Shown here in pieces: positions 31,147 to 41,224 of a stretch of 64,000 bases of DNA (position 1 is its first letter; each line of letters starts with the position of its first letter). The DNA is from Macrosoma leucophasiata (lineage: Eukaryota; Arthropoda; Insecta; Lepidoptera; Hedylidae): positions 4,092,001 to 4,156,000 of the forward strand of contig JAWQUS010000030.1 of the NCBI GenBank assembly GCA_036365455.1, in the 5' to 3' direction. Both the position numbers and the translations under genes were made by a program. Under the pieces are notes generated by a model. That model was not told the origin of the DNA and did no database searches. It saw only the letters and a program-made list of their open reading frames with translations.

Positions 31147-32363
31147 ATGTCATACTTTCGAATTTGCCCTGAGCCCTATCATTCGAACAATACCGTAAAG
31201 AGAGCCTCATTTTTCGGTCGTATTTTGCCCGAATTTGTGCTTATTTTTTGTTATGGCTGACCTGGTTTTCTTTCTTTATTTTTAAAATTCTCATAGTTAC
31301 ATACATGTGTTATACATATTTACAACCGTTACAGTTTCCTCTATTATTGTACATAAGTTTTATTAACATTCATATAAAGACTAAAAAGTTATTCGTAAGT
31401 AAATATAAAAAATGTAACAATTTTCCGCGTATTTCTTTAAACATTTCTCAATAACTTTTAAATGCCATGACCAATTATTATAAAAAGTACATAAAAACAA
31501 AGAACAAATATTACTCTATCAGAAAACAATACACAAATAAATGTACATTTAAAAAGGGAACCTAAAACATACGTAAAAATAAGAAAATGATAAAACATAA
31601 AATAATAAGAAAATTAAGTTTCCTGCCTATATCCTTTACATGATCGAGGTTTAATTATATAAAATGACTTCCTGTAATAAATTCTTACATGACTAACATT
31701 ATTTAAAGTTGATATAAGGCAAAGAATTAAATCGTATCCAGAACTATCGTACGAGGAGAATGTCTATACATAGCTATACATCTATACATGTTATTTACTT
31801 TCTACAAACGTTACGCGAAGACTACTTTGGCGTACACTTGCACTTTTGGTCTTTGTCACACAAACACATTCATTTATCACCTTTGTCCGTGGTCGTCGCC
31901 GACATCCTCCCCCTCGTGCGAAGCACCAACTCCTGGCCCGGCGACTCGGTGCTCTCGACTCGGTGCGATGGCTGCCTCCCCGCAGTCTGGCTCGCTGGTC
32001 GATGCTCTGCCGTCGATCTCGACGGTTGTCCGCTCCTTGTCGCGCTGCGCTGGCACCAGTAGCACCAGCTTGGAGCTGGGGCGCTTCAGCACGCCCCCGG
32101 TAGTGCGCACTTCTAGTACTCGGGTGCGCCCGTCGGGTCCTGGGTAGGTTCGGACCACCTCGCCTCTCGGCCAGGTTCCTCGTGGCAGCGTGGAGTCCAC
32201 TATGAGGACTGTGTCTCCACACTGCAGGTCTCTTGTAGCAGCCCTCGCGTCGATTCTTCTCGGGATCAGAGTTGGTAGGTACTCTTTCACCCATCTGCTC
32301 CAGAAGTGGTCGGTCAGTCGCTGAGCTACTCTCCATGCACGCCGGTCGGTGAGGTCGTCGTCG
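30841..32363. repeat. 1523-bp tandem duplication, unit 1
   Basis: Matches unit 2 (32364-33886) at a constant offset of 1523 with no difference seen. It contains the last 306 bp of the LTR insertion, the LTR piece 31147-31904, and 459 bp of polyprotein 3' coding sequence. The bases GT are shared at the breakpoints. Confidence 0.92.
31147..31904 (-). repeat. 3' LTR of BEL element 2, proximal piece (copy A)
   Basis: It corresponds to 39598-40355 of the 5' LTR (758 bp each). Two substitutions were seen against the 5' LTR and none against copy B at 32670-33427. Confidence 0.9.
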
Positions 32364-32575
32364 GTAGGTTGGGGTGCCGCGCCGCTACTCAGACCTAAGT
32401 CGGGCGACACGGCCGCCACCTCGTCCGGCACTGCCTTACCTCGACGGTCGGGGCTTGAATCCGGCCGGTAGGCGGGGCTTGAACCCGCCCAAAAAGCCGG
32501 GGATTGGGGAGGCCTGGTGGTGATGGTTTGTGTGTGGTGTGTTGTGTTACCGTGTACTATATTGAACCGGGGCAC
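31877..32575 (-). pseudogene. Chimeric 232-codon frame at the duplication junction
   Basis: At the junction of the two units, the small frame of the LTR insertion (about 70 codons starting MPRFNIVHGN) is joined in frame to the last part of the BEL polyprotein (DLTDRRAWRVAQRLTDHFW, DUF5641). The result is open and ends at the same LTR-encoded stop as the real polyprotein. It lacks every catalytic domain and is best read as a by-product. Confidence 0.75.
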
Positions 32576-33886
32576 AGGGGCCCACGGCGGCGACGGGGTT
32601 GTGACCCCGACTCTATGAGTTCTCGGTGATTTGGGGGGGGAGGAGTTCGCGTGGCAATGGCCGCCCGTAATGTCATACTTTCGAATTTGCCCTGAGCCCT
32701 ATCATTCGAACAATACCGTAAAGAGAGCCTCATTTTTCGGTCGTATTTTGCCCGAATTTGTGCTTATTTTTTGTTATGGCTGACCTGGTTTTCTTTCTTT
32801 ATTTTTAAAATTCTCATAGTTACATACATGTGTTATACATATTTACAACCGTTACAGTTTCCTCTATTATTGTACATAAGTTTTATTAACATTCATATAA
32901 AGACTAAAAAGTTATTCGTAAGTAAATATAAAAAATGTAACAATTTTCCGCGTATTTCTTTAAACATTTCTCAATAACTTTTAAATGCCATGACCAATTA
33001 TTATAAAAAGTACATAAAAACAAAGAACAAATATTACTCTATCAGAAAACAATACACAAATAAATGTACATTTAAAAAGGGAACCTAAAACATACGTAAA
33101 AATAAGAAAATGATAAAACATAAAATAATAAGAAAATTAAGTTTCCTGCCTATATCCTTTACATGATCGAGGTTTAATTATATAAAATGACTTCCTGTAA
33201 TAAATTCTTACATGACTAACATTATTTAAAGTTGATATAAGGCAAAGAATTAAATCGTATCCAGAACTATCGTACGAGGAGAATGTCTATACATAGCTAT
33301 ACATCTATACATGTTATTTACTTTCTACAAACGTTACGCGAAGACTACTTTGGCGTACACTTGCACTTTTGGTCTTTGTCACACAAACACATTCATTTAT
33401 CACCTTTGTCCGTGGTCGTCGCCGACATCCTCCCCCTCGTGCGAAGCACCAACTCCTGGCCCGGCGACTCGGTGCTCTCGACTCGGTGCGATGGCTGCCT
33501 CCCCGCAGTCTGGCTCGCTGGTCGATGCTCTGCCGTCGATCTCGACGGTTGTCCGCTCCTTGTCGCGCTGCGCTGGCACCAGTAGCACCAGCTTGGAGCT
33601 GGGGCGCTTCAGCACGCCCCCGGTAGTGCGCACTTCTAGTACTCGGGTGCGCCCGTCGGGTCCTGGGTAGGTTCGGACCACCTCGCCTCTCGGCCAGGTT
33701 CCTCGTGGCAGCGTGGAGTCCACTATGAGGACTGTGTCTCCACACTGCAGGTCTCTTGTAGCAGCCCTCGCGTCGATTCTTCTCGGGATCAGAGTTGGTA
33801 GGTACTCTTTCACCCATCTGCTCCAGAAGTGGTCGGTCAGTCGCTGAGCTACTCTCCATGCACGCCGGTCGGTGAGGTCGTCGTCG
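32364..33886. repeat. 1523-bp tandem duplication, unit 2
   Basis: The second unit is contiguous with the rest of the BEL internal region. Its last 459 bp is the authentic 3' end of the polyprotein gene. It holds the LTR insertion remnant 32364-32669 and LTR copy B 32670-33427. Confidence 0.92.
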
Positions 33887-36800
33887 GTGAAAGCTCCCAG
33901 TCGGGTGCCGCAGGATCTCCCAATTAGGAAGTGGTTGGGAGTGAGGGCACCTTCTTCAGTGTCTTCATCGGCTTCTATAAGCGGTCTCGAGTTTACCAGA
34001 TGCTCCGCCTCTAGCAGCAGTGTATGTAGAACCTCTTCTCTGGGGTGTCTTTCCTTGAGGGTCACCGCCAGGGCCGTTTTGATGGACCGGACCAGGCGTT
34101 CCCATGCTCCCCCCATGTTCGGAGCTCCAGGTGGTATGAACTTCCACTTGATGCTCATACGTTCTGCAGCGGTGATGAGGTCATCTTTGTTGAGGCTGGC
34201 GAAGGCTTCTTGAAGTTCTTTGTTGGCCCCCACGAAGTTCGTACCGTTGTCGCTGAAGATCGTCCTTGGCATTCCCCGTCTCGCAGTCATCCGTCGCAAC
34301 GCCAGAATCATGGAGTCCGTTGACAGAGACGCTGCTAGCTCGACGTGAACGGCTCTAGTTGTGAGGCACGTGAACAGGGCGCCCCATCTCTTCTCATGAC
34401 GTCGGCCTACCGTGACGATCATAGGCCCGAAGTAGTCTACGGCGGTGCATGTGAATGGTGGTTCTCCATGTCGTAGTCGCTCCAGCGGGAGATTCCCCAT
34501 CGGCTGAAGCTGTGGCGTGCCGCGGTATACTTTGCACCACTGACACCGATGAACCGTCGATCTCACTGCAGATCGTAGCCCCAGGATCCAGTAGCGCTGC
34601 CTCAACTCGTTGATCACCGTCGCGTGGTTGCCATGGTTGAACTCTTCGTGGTAGTGTGCGATGAGCAATCTGGTGATGTAGTGCTTGCTGTCTAGCACCA
34701 CAGGTCTCTTGTCTTGCCGGACATGTCTCGCTGCGTCGATTCTTCCTCGGAGTCGTAGTAATCCATCTTCTATGACGACATCTAGTTTCTTAAGTTTGCT
34801 GTTCCTCTCGAATGGTTTCATCTTCTCGACGCAGCGAACTTCTTCGTGGAAGCTCTCTTCTTGGCTTCTTCGTAATAAAATCTTCTCAGCAGTCTTCATT
34901 TGGTCGGGTTCAAGGGGAATCAATCTTCTTTCTTGGGTCTTCTTGTTCACGGGCTTCATGGCTACCTTGGCTTTTTTCTTGTTACTTTTCCAGGTAGGAT
35001 CTTGACGCTCAGACTTGCGGGACACGTTCACTGGCAGCTTCTTTTTTCGGCACAGGTCGACAAACTGAAGCACTCTTGCAGTTGTCCTCACCAACCGGGT
35101 CCAGGAGGAGAACCTGACTGGGTCCGGTGTCGGGTGTTTGTCGACGGTCTTCGTAGTTCCCACAATCGGCTTCTCCTTTTCTTCGCCGGTGGGTTCGGTC
35201 TTGATGGTGCGCGGCTTCGGCCAATCCTCCTCTTCTAGTGCCAGGAACGCAGGTCCGTGGAACCATCTATGGTCGCTCCCGAAGTCTCTGGGTACGTTTC
35301 TTGTCGCGTCATCAGCTGGGTTCTGAGCCGTAGGTACCCAGCGCCATTCTTGAGGTTTCGTAGTGTCTTCGATTTCCGCCAAACGATGCGCTACGAACGG
35401 CTTGAAGGTCCTAGGGTCTGATTTGATCCATGCTAGGACGGTGCTGGAGTCGCTCCAATAGACTTTCTTGGCGACCATGATGTCTAGCTCCTCTTCAATC
35501 GACCGCGCCATTCTGGATCCCAGTAGCGCCGCTTGCAGCTCCAGCCTTGGAATGGACACCGGTTTCAGGGGAGTGACTCTAGCTTTGCCCGCTAAAAGTG
35601 TCACTCGATGTCCGCCGTCTTCGTCGCGTTGCCTCAGGTAGATCGCGCAGGCGTAGGCTTCTTCACTCGCGTCGACGAAAACGTGAAGCTCCCCCTCGGT
35701 GTTGGACTGCGTGACGCGCCTTGGTACCCGAAGATCCTTTAGTAGCTGCAGGCTGTCTAGGTAGTCTGACCAAATCTTGTTGTCTTCTTCTGTTATGTTG
35801 TCGTCCCATCCGACGCCGCTCCTCCATATACTCTGAATGAGTTTCTTGCCTTGGATGAGCACTGGCGATGCTAGCCCCAATGGATCGAATGTTGACATCA
35901 CGGCGCTGGTGACTTCTCGTTTGGTTGGCACTCTCTTCTGTTCGACCACCTCTTCATGTATATTGCGAAGACACGTTCTGAACCCGATCTCGTCGCCTTT
36001 GGTGAACCATCTCAAACCCAATGTCTTCTCTTCTTTAGTCCCCAACTCTACTTCTTTGCTGTTTTCTTCTGGGGTGAGCGTCTTCAAAACTTCTTCATCG
36101 TTAGAAGCCCAGCCCCTCAGCTCGAACCCGGCCTTCTTGTGGATCAGGCTCACTTGGCTGGCTATCTCGACTGCTTCTTGACTTGTCCCGAAGCTGTGTA
36201 GGTAATCATCCATGTAATGATTACGTTCGATGGCTCGTGCTGCTTCGGGATATTCTTCTTGATGTTCAGTCGCATTCTTGTTCTTCACGAAGATAGCAGC
36301 ACTCGGGGAACAGGCGGCGCCGAAGATGACCGATGTCATTCTATACTCCTTCGGCGTTCCACTTCGCTGGTCTCCCCTCCATAGAAATCGAAGGCTGTCT
36401 CGATCCTCTTCCCGCATTTTCACCTGCAGAAACATCTCCTTGATATCTGCTACCACAGCGATTGGTTTCTGGCGGAACCGCAGAAGTACTCCAAATAGTG
36501 ACTGCAACAGATCTGGTCCCGGCAGCAACTCGTCGTTGAGGCTCTTCCCTTGGCACTTGGCAGCAGCATCAAAGACCAGCCTTATCTTCTTCTTGGTGGG
36601 GTGTGTCACGGCGAAATGGGGCAGGTACCATTTCTTCTTCGATGCGGATTCATGTTGTACTTCTTCGGCATAGCCGCTGTCGAGAAGATTCTTCACTTGT
36701 GCTTCGTATTCCTGCTTCAATGCCGCGTTCCCGTCCAATTTCCTTTCGATGTTCTTCAATCTGTTCTCGGCTTGTCTGTAGTTATCTGGCATGGTTCCTT

Positions 36801-39117
36801 CTTTGTTCTTCCAGAGCAAGCCGGTCTCGAAGCGCCCATCGTCCAGTTTCCTTGTGGTTTCTTCTAAAATTGCCAGAGCCTTTTCTTCCATATCTGTCGT
36901 CGGTCGGCGTGGCTGGATTCCTAATGATTCCACGGCGAAGTGTTCTTTGACGATCTTTTCTAATTCTTCTTCTTTTGAAGATACGTGCGCGCAGGTTACG
37001 AAGTTCACCGGTCTCGTTCCATCGGACCCGTGTAGCACCCACCCGAGGTAGGTCAATGATGCTACGGGTTGACCTCTTTTCCCTTTGCGTGTGGCTCTGG
37101 ACACGATGAGCTCCCAATTGTCTTGTCCGATCAATAGCTTGGGTGACTCTCCTTCATAATATAACTGGTCCGTCATTGACTTGAGATGAGCGCATTCTTC
37201 TATTCTTTTCTTGTCTAGTTTCTGAGGCGTCAGGTTAATGTCGTCTATGGTTCGTGCCCCAGAAATACTTCTTTTCTTTGTCTGATGCAATCCTTTTATC
37301 TTCACGCTAACTTTCATGGAATCTCCTTTGGTGATGGTCTTTCCTCCCACCGTTTCCAGAGTGAGTGCTTCCACGGGTCCCTTGAGGCCAATCTGCCTCG
37401 CAACCGTGGCATCGAGCAGCGTGACGGTTGATCCCTCATCTAGCAACGCCAAGACTTGGGTAGTCCCTCTTGGTCCATACAATTCAACGGGAGCCATCTT
37501 CAAGTACGCCTTGGCTGTCCTTGCCGTGTTCACTGATAACATGACGTTGTTCGCAATTTCCTTTTTCTCTTCGGGCTTCGGGATATCCCCGTGGTCTTCA
37601 TGAAGCACGAAGTGATGCCATCGCTTGCACACCTTGCATGGAGGACGTCGGCATGTTTCTTTACGATGTCGTCCTTGGAGACATTTGAAACACAATCTTG
37701 ACTTGACAGCGGCGTCCCATCGTTCCTTCATTGGCAGCTGTAGAAACTTGCGACATTCGAGTAGGTGATGATCGTTCTGGCAATGTGGACAGGTCTTCTT
37801 TTCTTCGGTTTGTTCCGAAGCGGCGTGTGCAAATTGACGTCGTGGAGGCTGACGCGATTGATGCATAATTTCTTGTGTCGCGTACGGTCCACATCGGTCT
37901 GCTTCCCTGTTGAGGAACTTCATCAATTGCACCAGGTCTGGATCCTGATCCGTAGCATCGGCGGCGAAGTCGTACCACCGATATTGCAGTACCGCTGGCA
38001 TCTTGCTCACGATGATTCGTACCATCTCTGGTGAGTGCAGGTACTGAGGTTTTCTTAGCCCCCGTATAGTCGCGACGGTATTGTTCACTTGGCTGGCGAA
38101 CACGCAAATGTCACGTGCGTTTTCATGGATCCTGGATAGACTCTTGACTTTTTCTAATTCCATCAGGATCAGGGCTTCTGGTCTTCCGAATCTTCGACGA
38201 AGGGCTTCTAGTACTTCTTCAGGTGGGCACTCCGAATATAACAGGCTCTTAATTGCCTCTCTTGCTGTGCCCTTAATAGACCGCCGCAGCCGCGCCATAT
38301 TCTGTGCTTCCGTAAATAGCGGTGCGGTGTCTTCATAAACCGTCCTGAAGGCGATCCATTCATCGCTTCTTCCGTCGAAGCCGGGTAATTCATGTACGTA
38401 GTTAGGTTGCGATGCTGATACATGTCGTGGCGCAACACTTATTGCTTTAACGATGGCCTCCGCAAGTTCCTTATTTCCATTTCTTAATGATTCCGCTTGG
38501 TCTTCTGGCTTGACGGCGGCTGCGGCGGCGGTGGTCGTCGGAGGTTGGCTGGCCCGCCCCTTCCCGGACGGTCCCGGCCGGTGCCCCTCCCCGGGCACAT
38601 CTCCTTGATGCCCCTTCCCGGACACCCTGTCCACCGTCGACTGCACCCACGTCTGGACGTTCGACTCCCAATCTTTTTCTTGTTCGATTTCGGAATCTTC
38701 GTTCTCAATCTGGACCAGCTCCCATTGACTCTGAGCTAGTGCCGCAGCTGCCTTTGCTTCTTCCAATTGACGACGTGCCAATTCCATTTTGGCTTCCAAT
38801 TCTCGACGCCTTGTTGTCTTCGTAGAGCGCGTCTTATTTCCCGTTGCCGTCGTAGTTGGTGCAATAGGGGCAGCAGGAGCAGCAGAAGCGGCAGGAGCAG
38901 CCACCACAGAGTCTTCTTTGGTTTCCGTTCCCGACGTCACTCTTGATTCGTATGATGTGGTGAGTGTGCCTTCTGTGTTGGTGCTCGAAGATCCCGTTGT
39001 TCCTGAAGATTCCGTTGTTCCTGAAGATTCCGTAGTCTCTGGAGTCTCTTCTGTGGCGCGGGGTGCAGCCGGCCGGTCCGCTGGTGAATTTCCTCGGTGG
39101 CTCCTGGTGACTGGCAT
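33400..39117 (-). CDS. BEL/Pao gag-pol polyprotein (1905 aa), element 2
   Basis: One open minus-strand frame starts at ATG 39117, 64 bases inside the 5' LTR edge. Regions in order: a Ser/Thr/Glu-rich N-terminus with an Ala-rich basic coiled-coil-like stretch (about 85-140); gag with HELPGFDGRSDEWIAF (about 240); zinc knuckles CPHC and CFKC/CKVC (about 440-500); an aspartic protease with LLDEGST (about 560; E replaces the usual S/T after D); reverse transcriptase with RLVFDAA and YMDD (about 970); RNase H with VFVDASE; an integrase H2C2 finger; an integrase core with D in VDYFG, D in SDNGTNF (about 1620) and E in GGAWERL (about 1674); and a DUF5641 C-terminus (about 1750-1840). No break is visible. 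The final eight residues and the stop are encoded by the 3' LTR. No envelope is present. It differs strongly from element 1, so it belongs to a separate BEL lineage. Confidence 0.95.
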   Translation of the reverse strand: MPVTRSHRGNSPADRPAAPRATEETPETTESSGTTESSGTTGSSSTNTEGTLTTSYESRVTSGTETKEDSVVAAPAASAAPAAPIAPTTTATGNKTRSTKTTRRRELEAKMELARRQLEEAKAAAALAQSQWELVQIENEDSEIEQEKDWESNVQTWVQSTVDRVSGKGHQGDVPGEGHRPGPSGKGRASQPPTTTAAAAAVKPEDQAESLRNGNKELAEAIVKAISVAPRHVSASQPNYVHELPGFDGRSDEWIAFRTVYEDTAPLFTEAQNMARLRRSIKGTAREAIKSLLYSECPPEEVLEALRRRFGRPEALILMELEKVKSLSRIHENARDICVFASQVNNTVATIRGLRKPQYLHSPEMVRIIVSKMPAVLQYRWYDFAADATDQDPDLVQLMKFLNREADRCGPYATQEIMHQSRQPPRRQFAHAASEQTEEKKTCPHCQNDHHLLECRKFLQLPMKERWDAAVKSRLCFKCLQGRHRKETCRRPPCKVCKRWHHFVLHEDHGDIPKPEEKKEIANNVMLSVNTARTAKAYLKMAPVELYGPRGTTQVLALLDEGSTVTLLDATVARQIGLKGPVEALTLETVGGKTITKGDSMKVSVKIKGLHQTKKRSISGARTIDDINLTPQKLDKKRIEECAHLKSMTDQLYYEGESPKLLIGQDNWELIVSRATRKGKRGQPVASLTYLGWVLHGSDGTRPVNFVTCAHVSSKEEELEKIVKEHFAVESLGIQPRRPTTDMEEKALAILEETTRKLDDGRFETGLLWKNKEGTMPDNYRQAENRLKNIERKLDGNAALKQEYEAQVKNLLDSGYAEEVQHESASKKKWYLPHFAVTHPTKKKIRLVFDAAAKCQGKSLNDELLPGPDLLQSLFGVLLRFRQKPIAVVADIKEMFLQVKMREEDRDSLRFLWRGDQRSGTPKEYRMTSVIFGAACSPSAAIFVKNKNATEHQEEYPEAARAIERNHYMDDYLHSFGTSQEAVEIASQVSLIHKKAGFELRGWASNDEEVLKTLTPEENSKEVELGTKEEKTLGLRWFTKGDEIGFRTCLRNIHEEVVEQKRVPTKREVTSAVMSTFDPLGLASPVLIQGKKLIQSIWRSGVGWDDNITEEDNKIWSDYLDSLQLLKDLRVPRRVTQSNTEGELHVFVDASEEAYACAIYLRQRDEDGGHRVTLLAGKARVTPLKPVSIPRLELQAALLGSRMARSIEEELDIMVAKKVYWSDSSTVLAWIKSDPRTFKPFVAHRLAEIEDTTKPQEWRWVPTAQNPADDATRNVPRDFGSDHRWFHGPAFLALEEEDWPKPRTIKTEPTGEEKEKPIVGTTKTVDKHPTPDPVRFSSWTRLVRTTARVLQFVDLCRKKKLPVNVSRKSERQDPTWKSNKKKAKVAMKPVNKKTQERRLIPLEPDQMKTAEKILLRRSQEESFHEEVRCVEKMKPFERNSKLKKLDVVIEDGLLRLRGRIDAARHVRQDKRPVVLDSKHYITRLLIAHYHEEFNHGNHATVINELRQRYWILGLRSAVRSTVHRCQWCKVYRGTPQLQPMGNLPLERLRHGEPPFTCTAVDYFGPMIVTVGRRHEKRWGALFTCLTTRAVHVELAASLSTDSMILALRRMTARRGMPRTIFSDNGTNFVGANKELQEAFASLNKDDLITAAERMSIKWKFIPPGAPNMGGAWERLVRSIKTALAVTLKERHPREEVLHTLLLEAEHLVNSRPLIEADEDTEEGALTPNHFLIGRSCGTRLGAFTDDDLTDRRAWRVAQRLTDHFWSRWVKEYLPTLIPRRIDARAATRDLQCGDTVLIVDSTLPRGTWPRGEVVRTYPGPDGRTRVLEVRTTGGVLKRPSSKLVLLVPAQRDKERTTVEIDGRASTSEPDCGEAAIAPSREHRVAGPGVGASHEGEDVGDDHGQR
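33428..33439 (-). other. Polypurine tract, BEL element 2
   Basis: The minus strand reads GAGGGGGAGGA directly before the LTR start TGTCGG. It also encodes polyprotein residues. Confidence 0.65.
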
Positions 39118-39159
39118 GGCGGCGGCAGTAGTCCGTAGGTCTGGTGTTCAACACGAAGA

Positions 39160-39176
39160 TCCGGCTCGAAGGACCA
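39160..39176 (-). other. Primer binding site matching tRNA-Tyr, BEL element 2
   Basis: The minus strand reads TGGTCCTTCGAGCCGGA, five bases after the LTR end. Its complement TCCGGCTCGAAGGACCA equals the 3' end (with CCA) of insect tRNA-Tyr as I know it, whose 5' end CCTTCG pairs with CGAAGG. Confidence 0.7.
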
Positions 39177-39181
39177 GCAGA

Positions 39182-40355
39182 TGTCGTGGGGCGCTCTTCT
39201 AGCGAGCTATGATGCAGTGACGTACGTACTGCACCTGCGAACCACCACGACCGTAATGTGCGGGCGTTTGAATGTACGGGCGGACCTATTGTCCGTCCGG
39301 CGCCGGATGCCCGCTCGTAGTGTTGACACCGATGGCAGTATACGCCGGTCTGGATCTGCGCCGCCAGTGAGAGGGGTGGAGGTGCGGGGAAGGGGTGTTT
39401 CAGTAAAGAAACAATCGGTTACATGTGATATGACCGAAAAGCAGGCCAGCCAAGCCTTGGTAACCCTACCCCGACGACCTAATTCTATCGTAGAATCACT
39501 GGGGTCTTCCAGTCTTCCAGTCTTCCAGGTTCACTTTTTCTTCTTGTTACTTCACTTGTTTTCACTTGTTTTCACTTGTTTTCACTTGCTGGAGACCATG
39601 TCATACTTTCGAATTTGCCCTGAGCCCTATCATTCGAACAATACCGTAAAGAGAGCCTCATTTTTCGGTCGTATTTTGCCCGAATTTGTGCTTATTTTTT
39701 GTTATGGCTGACCTGGTTTTCTTTCTTTATTTTTAAAATTCTCATAGTTACATACATGTGTTATACATATTTACAACCGTTACAGTTTCCTCTATTATTG
39801 TACATAAGTTTTATTAACATTCATAAAAAGACTAAAAAGTTATTCGTAAGTAAATATAAAAAATGTAACAATTTTCCGCGTATTTCTTTAAACATTTCTC
39901 AATAACTTTTAAATGCCATGACCAATTATTATAAAAAGTACATAAAAACAAAGAACAAATATTACTCTATCAGAAAACAATACACAAATAAATGTACATT
40001 TAAAAAGGGAATCTAAAACATACGTAAAAATAAGAAAATGATAAAACATAAAATAATAAGAAAATTAAGTTTCCTGCCTATATCCTTTACATGATCGAGG
40101 TTTAATTATATAAAATGACTTCCTGTAATAAATTCTTACATGACTAACATTATTTAAAGTTGATATAAGGCAAAGAATTAAATCGTATCCAGAACTATCG
40201 TACGAGGAGAATGTCTATACATAGCTATACATCTATACATGTTATTTACTTTCTACAAACGTTACGCGAAGACTACTTTGGCGTACACTTGCACTTTTGG
40301 TCTTTGTCACACAAACACATTCATTTATCACCTTTGTCCGTGGTCGTCGCCGACA
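39182..40355 (-). repeat. 5' LTR of BEL/Pao element 2, complete
   Basis: The intact 1174-bp LTR on the minus strand runs from TGTCGGCGACG at 40355 to CCCCACGACA at 39182. It holds three TTTTCACTTG units near 39550-39590 (also in the left copy). Confidence 0.93.
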
Positions 40356-40418
40356 GGTATATTATAGTATAAAACGATACTTTCATATTTTTGCAGCTCA
40401 TATTGTTTATTATTTTAG

Positions 40419-40550
40419 ATGTCGACCCCCAGGCGAAATGACGCGCCGCCCAACTTTTTCGAAGTTTTGTTTGATGAGGATGAGGTGGATGAAGAGTCTA
40501 CAGAGGACGAGCAGGACATTTACGCTATAAGTGAAGACGAAGACGTAGAG
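40419..40550 (+). CDS. piggyBac-derived gene, exon 1 (acidic N-terminus)
   Basis: ATG at 40419 opens 44 codons starting MSTPRRNDAPPNFFEVLF, followed by a strongly acidic run (about 20 of the last 27 residues are D, E or polar). The exon ends GTAGAG|GTACTG in phase 0, a weaker donor than the later ones. Acidic N-termini before the DDE core are common in piggyBac-type transposases. The bases before the ATG read TTATTTTAG, which could be an acceptor for an untranslated exon lying beyond BEL element 2. The frame also runs on into the intron to 40631, so an unspliced 70-codon product is an alternative reading. Confidence 0.6.
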
Positions 40551-40626
40551 GTACTGGCTGTTCTATTTTTTCAAATAATTTGTTTAATTTTGAAGAAATT
40601 TGTATTTTATGAGTTTATTTTTGTAG

Positions 40627-40706
40627 CTTGAACCTGCTGTTCGGGACTCCTTTTCACCGATCCCTCCACCACATTCTCCCCTGACCAGGCCCTCCACGCC
40701 GCAGTT
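40627..40706 (+). CDS. piggyBac-derived gene, exon 2 (proline-rich)
   Basis: Preceded by TTTTTGTAG and followed by GTAAGT. It encodes a Pro/Ser-rich segment (DSFSPIPPPHSPLTRPSTPQ) and leaves two bases, joining in frame to exon 3. Confidence 0.6.
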
Positions 40707-40804
40707 GTAAGTTAAATACCTTTTATCTAGTATTTATCTTGTTTTTACATTATTTTAATTGAGAAGTGAAGAGTGTACTTACGGTGTATTTATTTCGTTT
40801 ACAG

Positions 40805-40891
40805 TTCGCCCGGACGAGAGGGTCTCTGGAGTAGGTCGCGGTCACCCATCCGAGAGAATCTTCGGAGTAGGTCACGGTCACCCATCCGACC
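40805..40891 (+). CDS. piggyBac-derived gene, exon 3 (RS-rich)
   Basis: Acceptor TTCGTTTACAG, donor GTAAGTTTTA. With the two carried bases the only frame without a stop encodes SPGREGLWSRSRSPIRE followed by NLRSRSRSPIRP, a tandem RS-dipeptide repeat. It again leaves two bases. Confidence 0.6.
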
Positions 40892-41224
40892 GTAAGTTTT
40901 AATACTCTATCTAAAATTTTTCGAGTTAACTCATAATATTTTTACATAATAATTTTAGTTAATAAGTGAAGAGTATGCATGTAGTGAGTTGAGTTGTAAT
41001 TTATTGTAAAAGGGTACGTTGGGGTTGACATATCCTCTGTATAAAAACCCATAAATAAATATAGATTAGAAAAAAAGAGTATACATACTAATGGTGGATC
41101 TGTCGAAACTTTGCGATTGTCTCTTTCATAGGCCTATTATGCAATATTTCTTGCTGAGTATTGTGCGTTTAGTTTTGGTCAATAAGTGAAGAGTATACAT
41201 AATAATAACGGTGTGTTTATTTCA

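Larger units (their letters stand above)
30021..40355 (-). mobile_element. BEL/Pao LTR retrotransposon (element 2), rearranged
   Basis: On the minus strand the element runs from a 1174-bp 5' LTR (39182-40355), a tRNA-Tyr-type primer site and a 1905-aa open polyprotein to a 3' LTR that is now split. Outer ends are TG...CA and the flanks carry GGTAT on both sides (30016-30020 and 40356-40360), so the outer limits are one original insertion. The 3' LTR was interrupted by a LINE-like insertion (30448-31146), and a 1523-bp segment including part of the insertion, LTR and polyprotein end was then tandemly duplicated. Comparing the 3' LTR pieces with the 5' LTR, I saw only two base changes, so all of this is young. 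Confidence 0.93.

Noticed and set aside
30021..33427. Three LTR-like copies read as two separate BEL elements
   Set aside because: The constant 1523 offset, shared insert remnant and single outer GGTAT duplication show one element with an internal duplication.
33872..39202. Many plus-strand frames of 60-148 codons
   Set aside because: They are antisense shadows of the BEL polyprotein on the minus strand.
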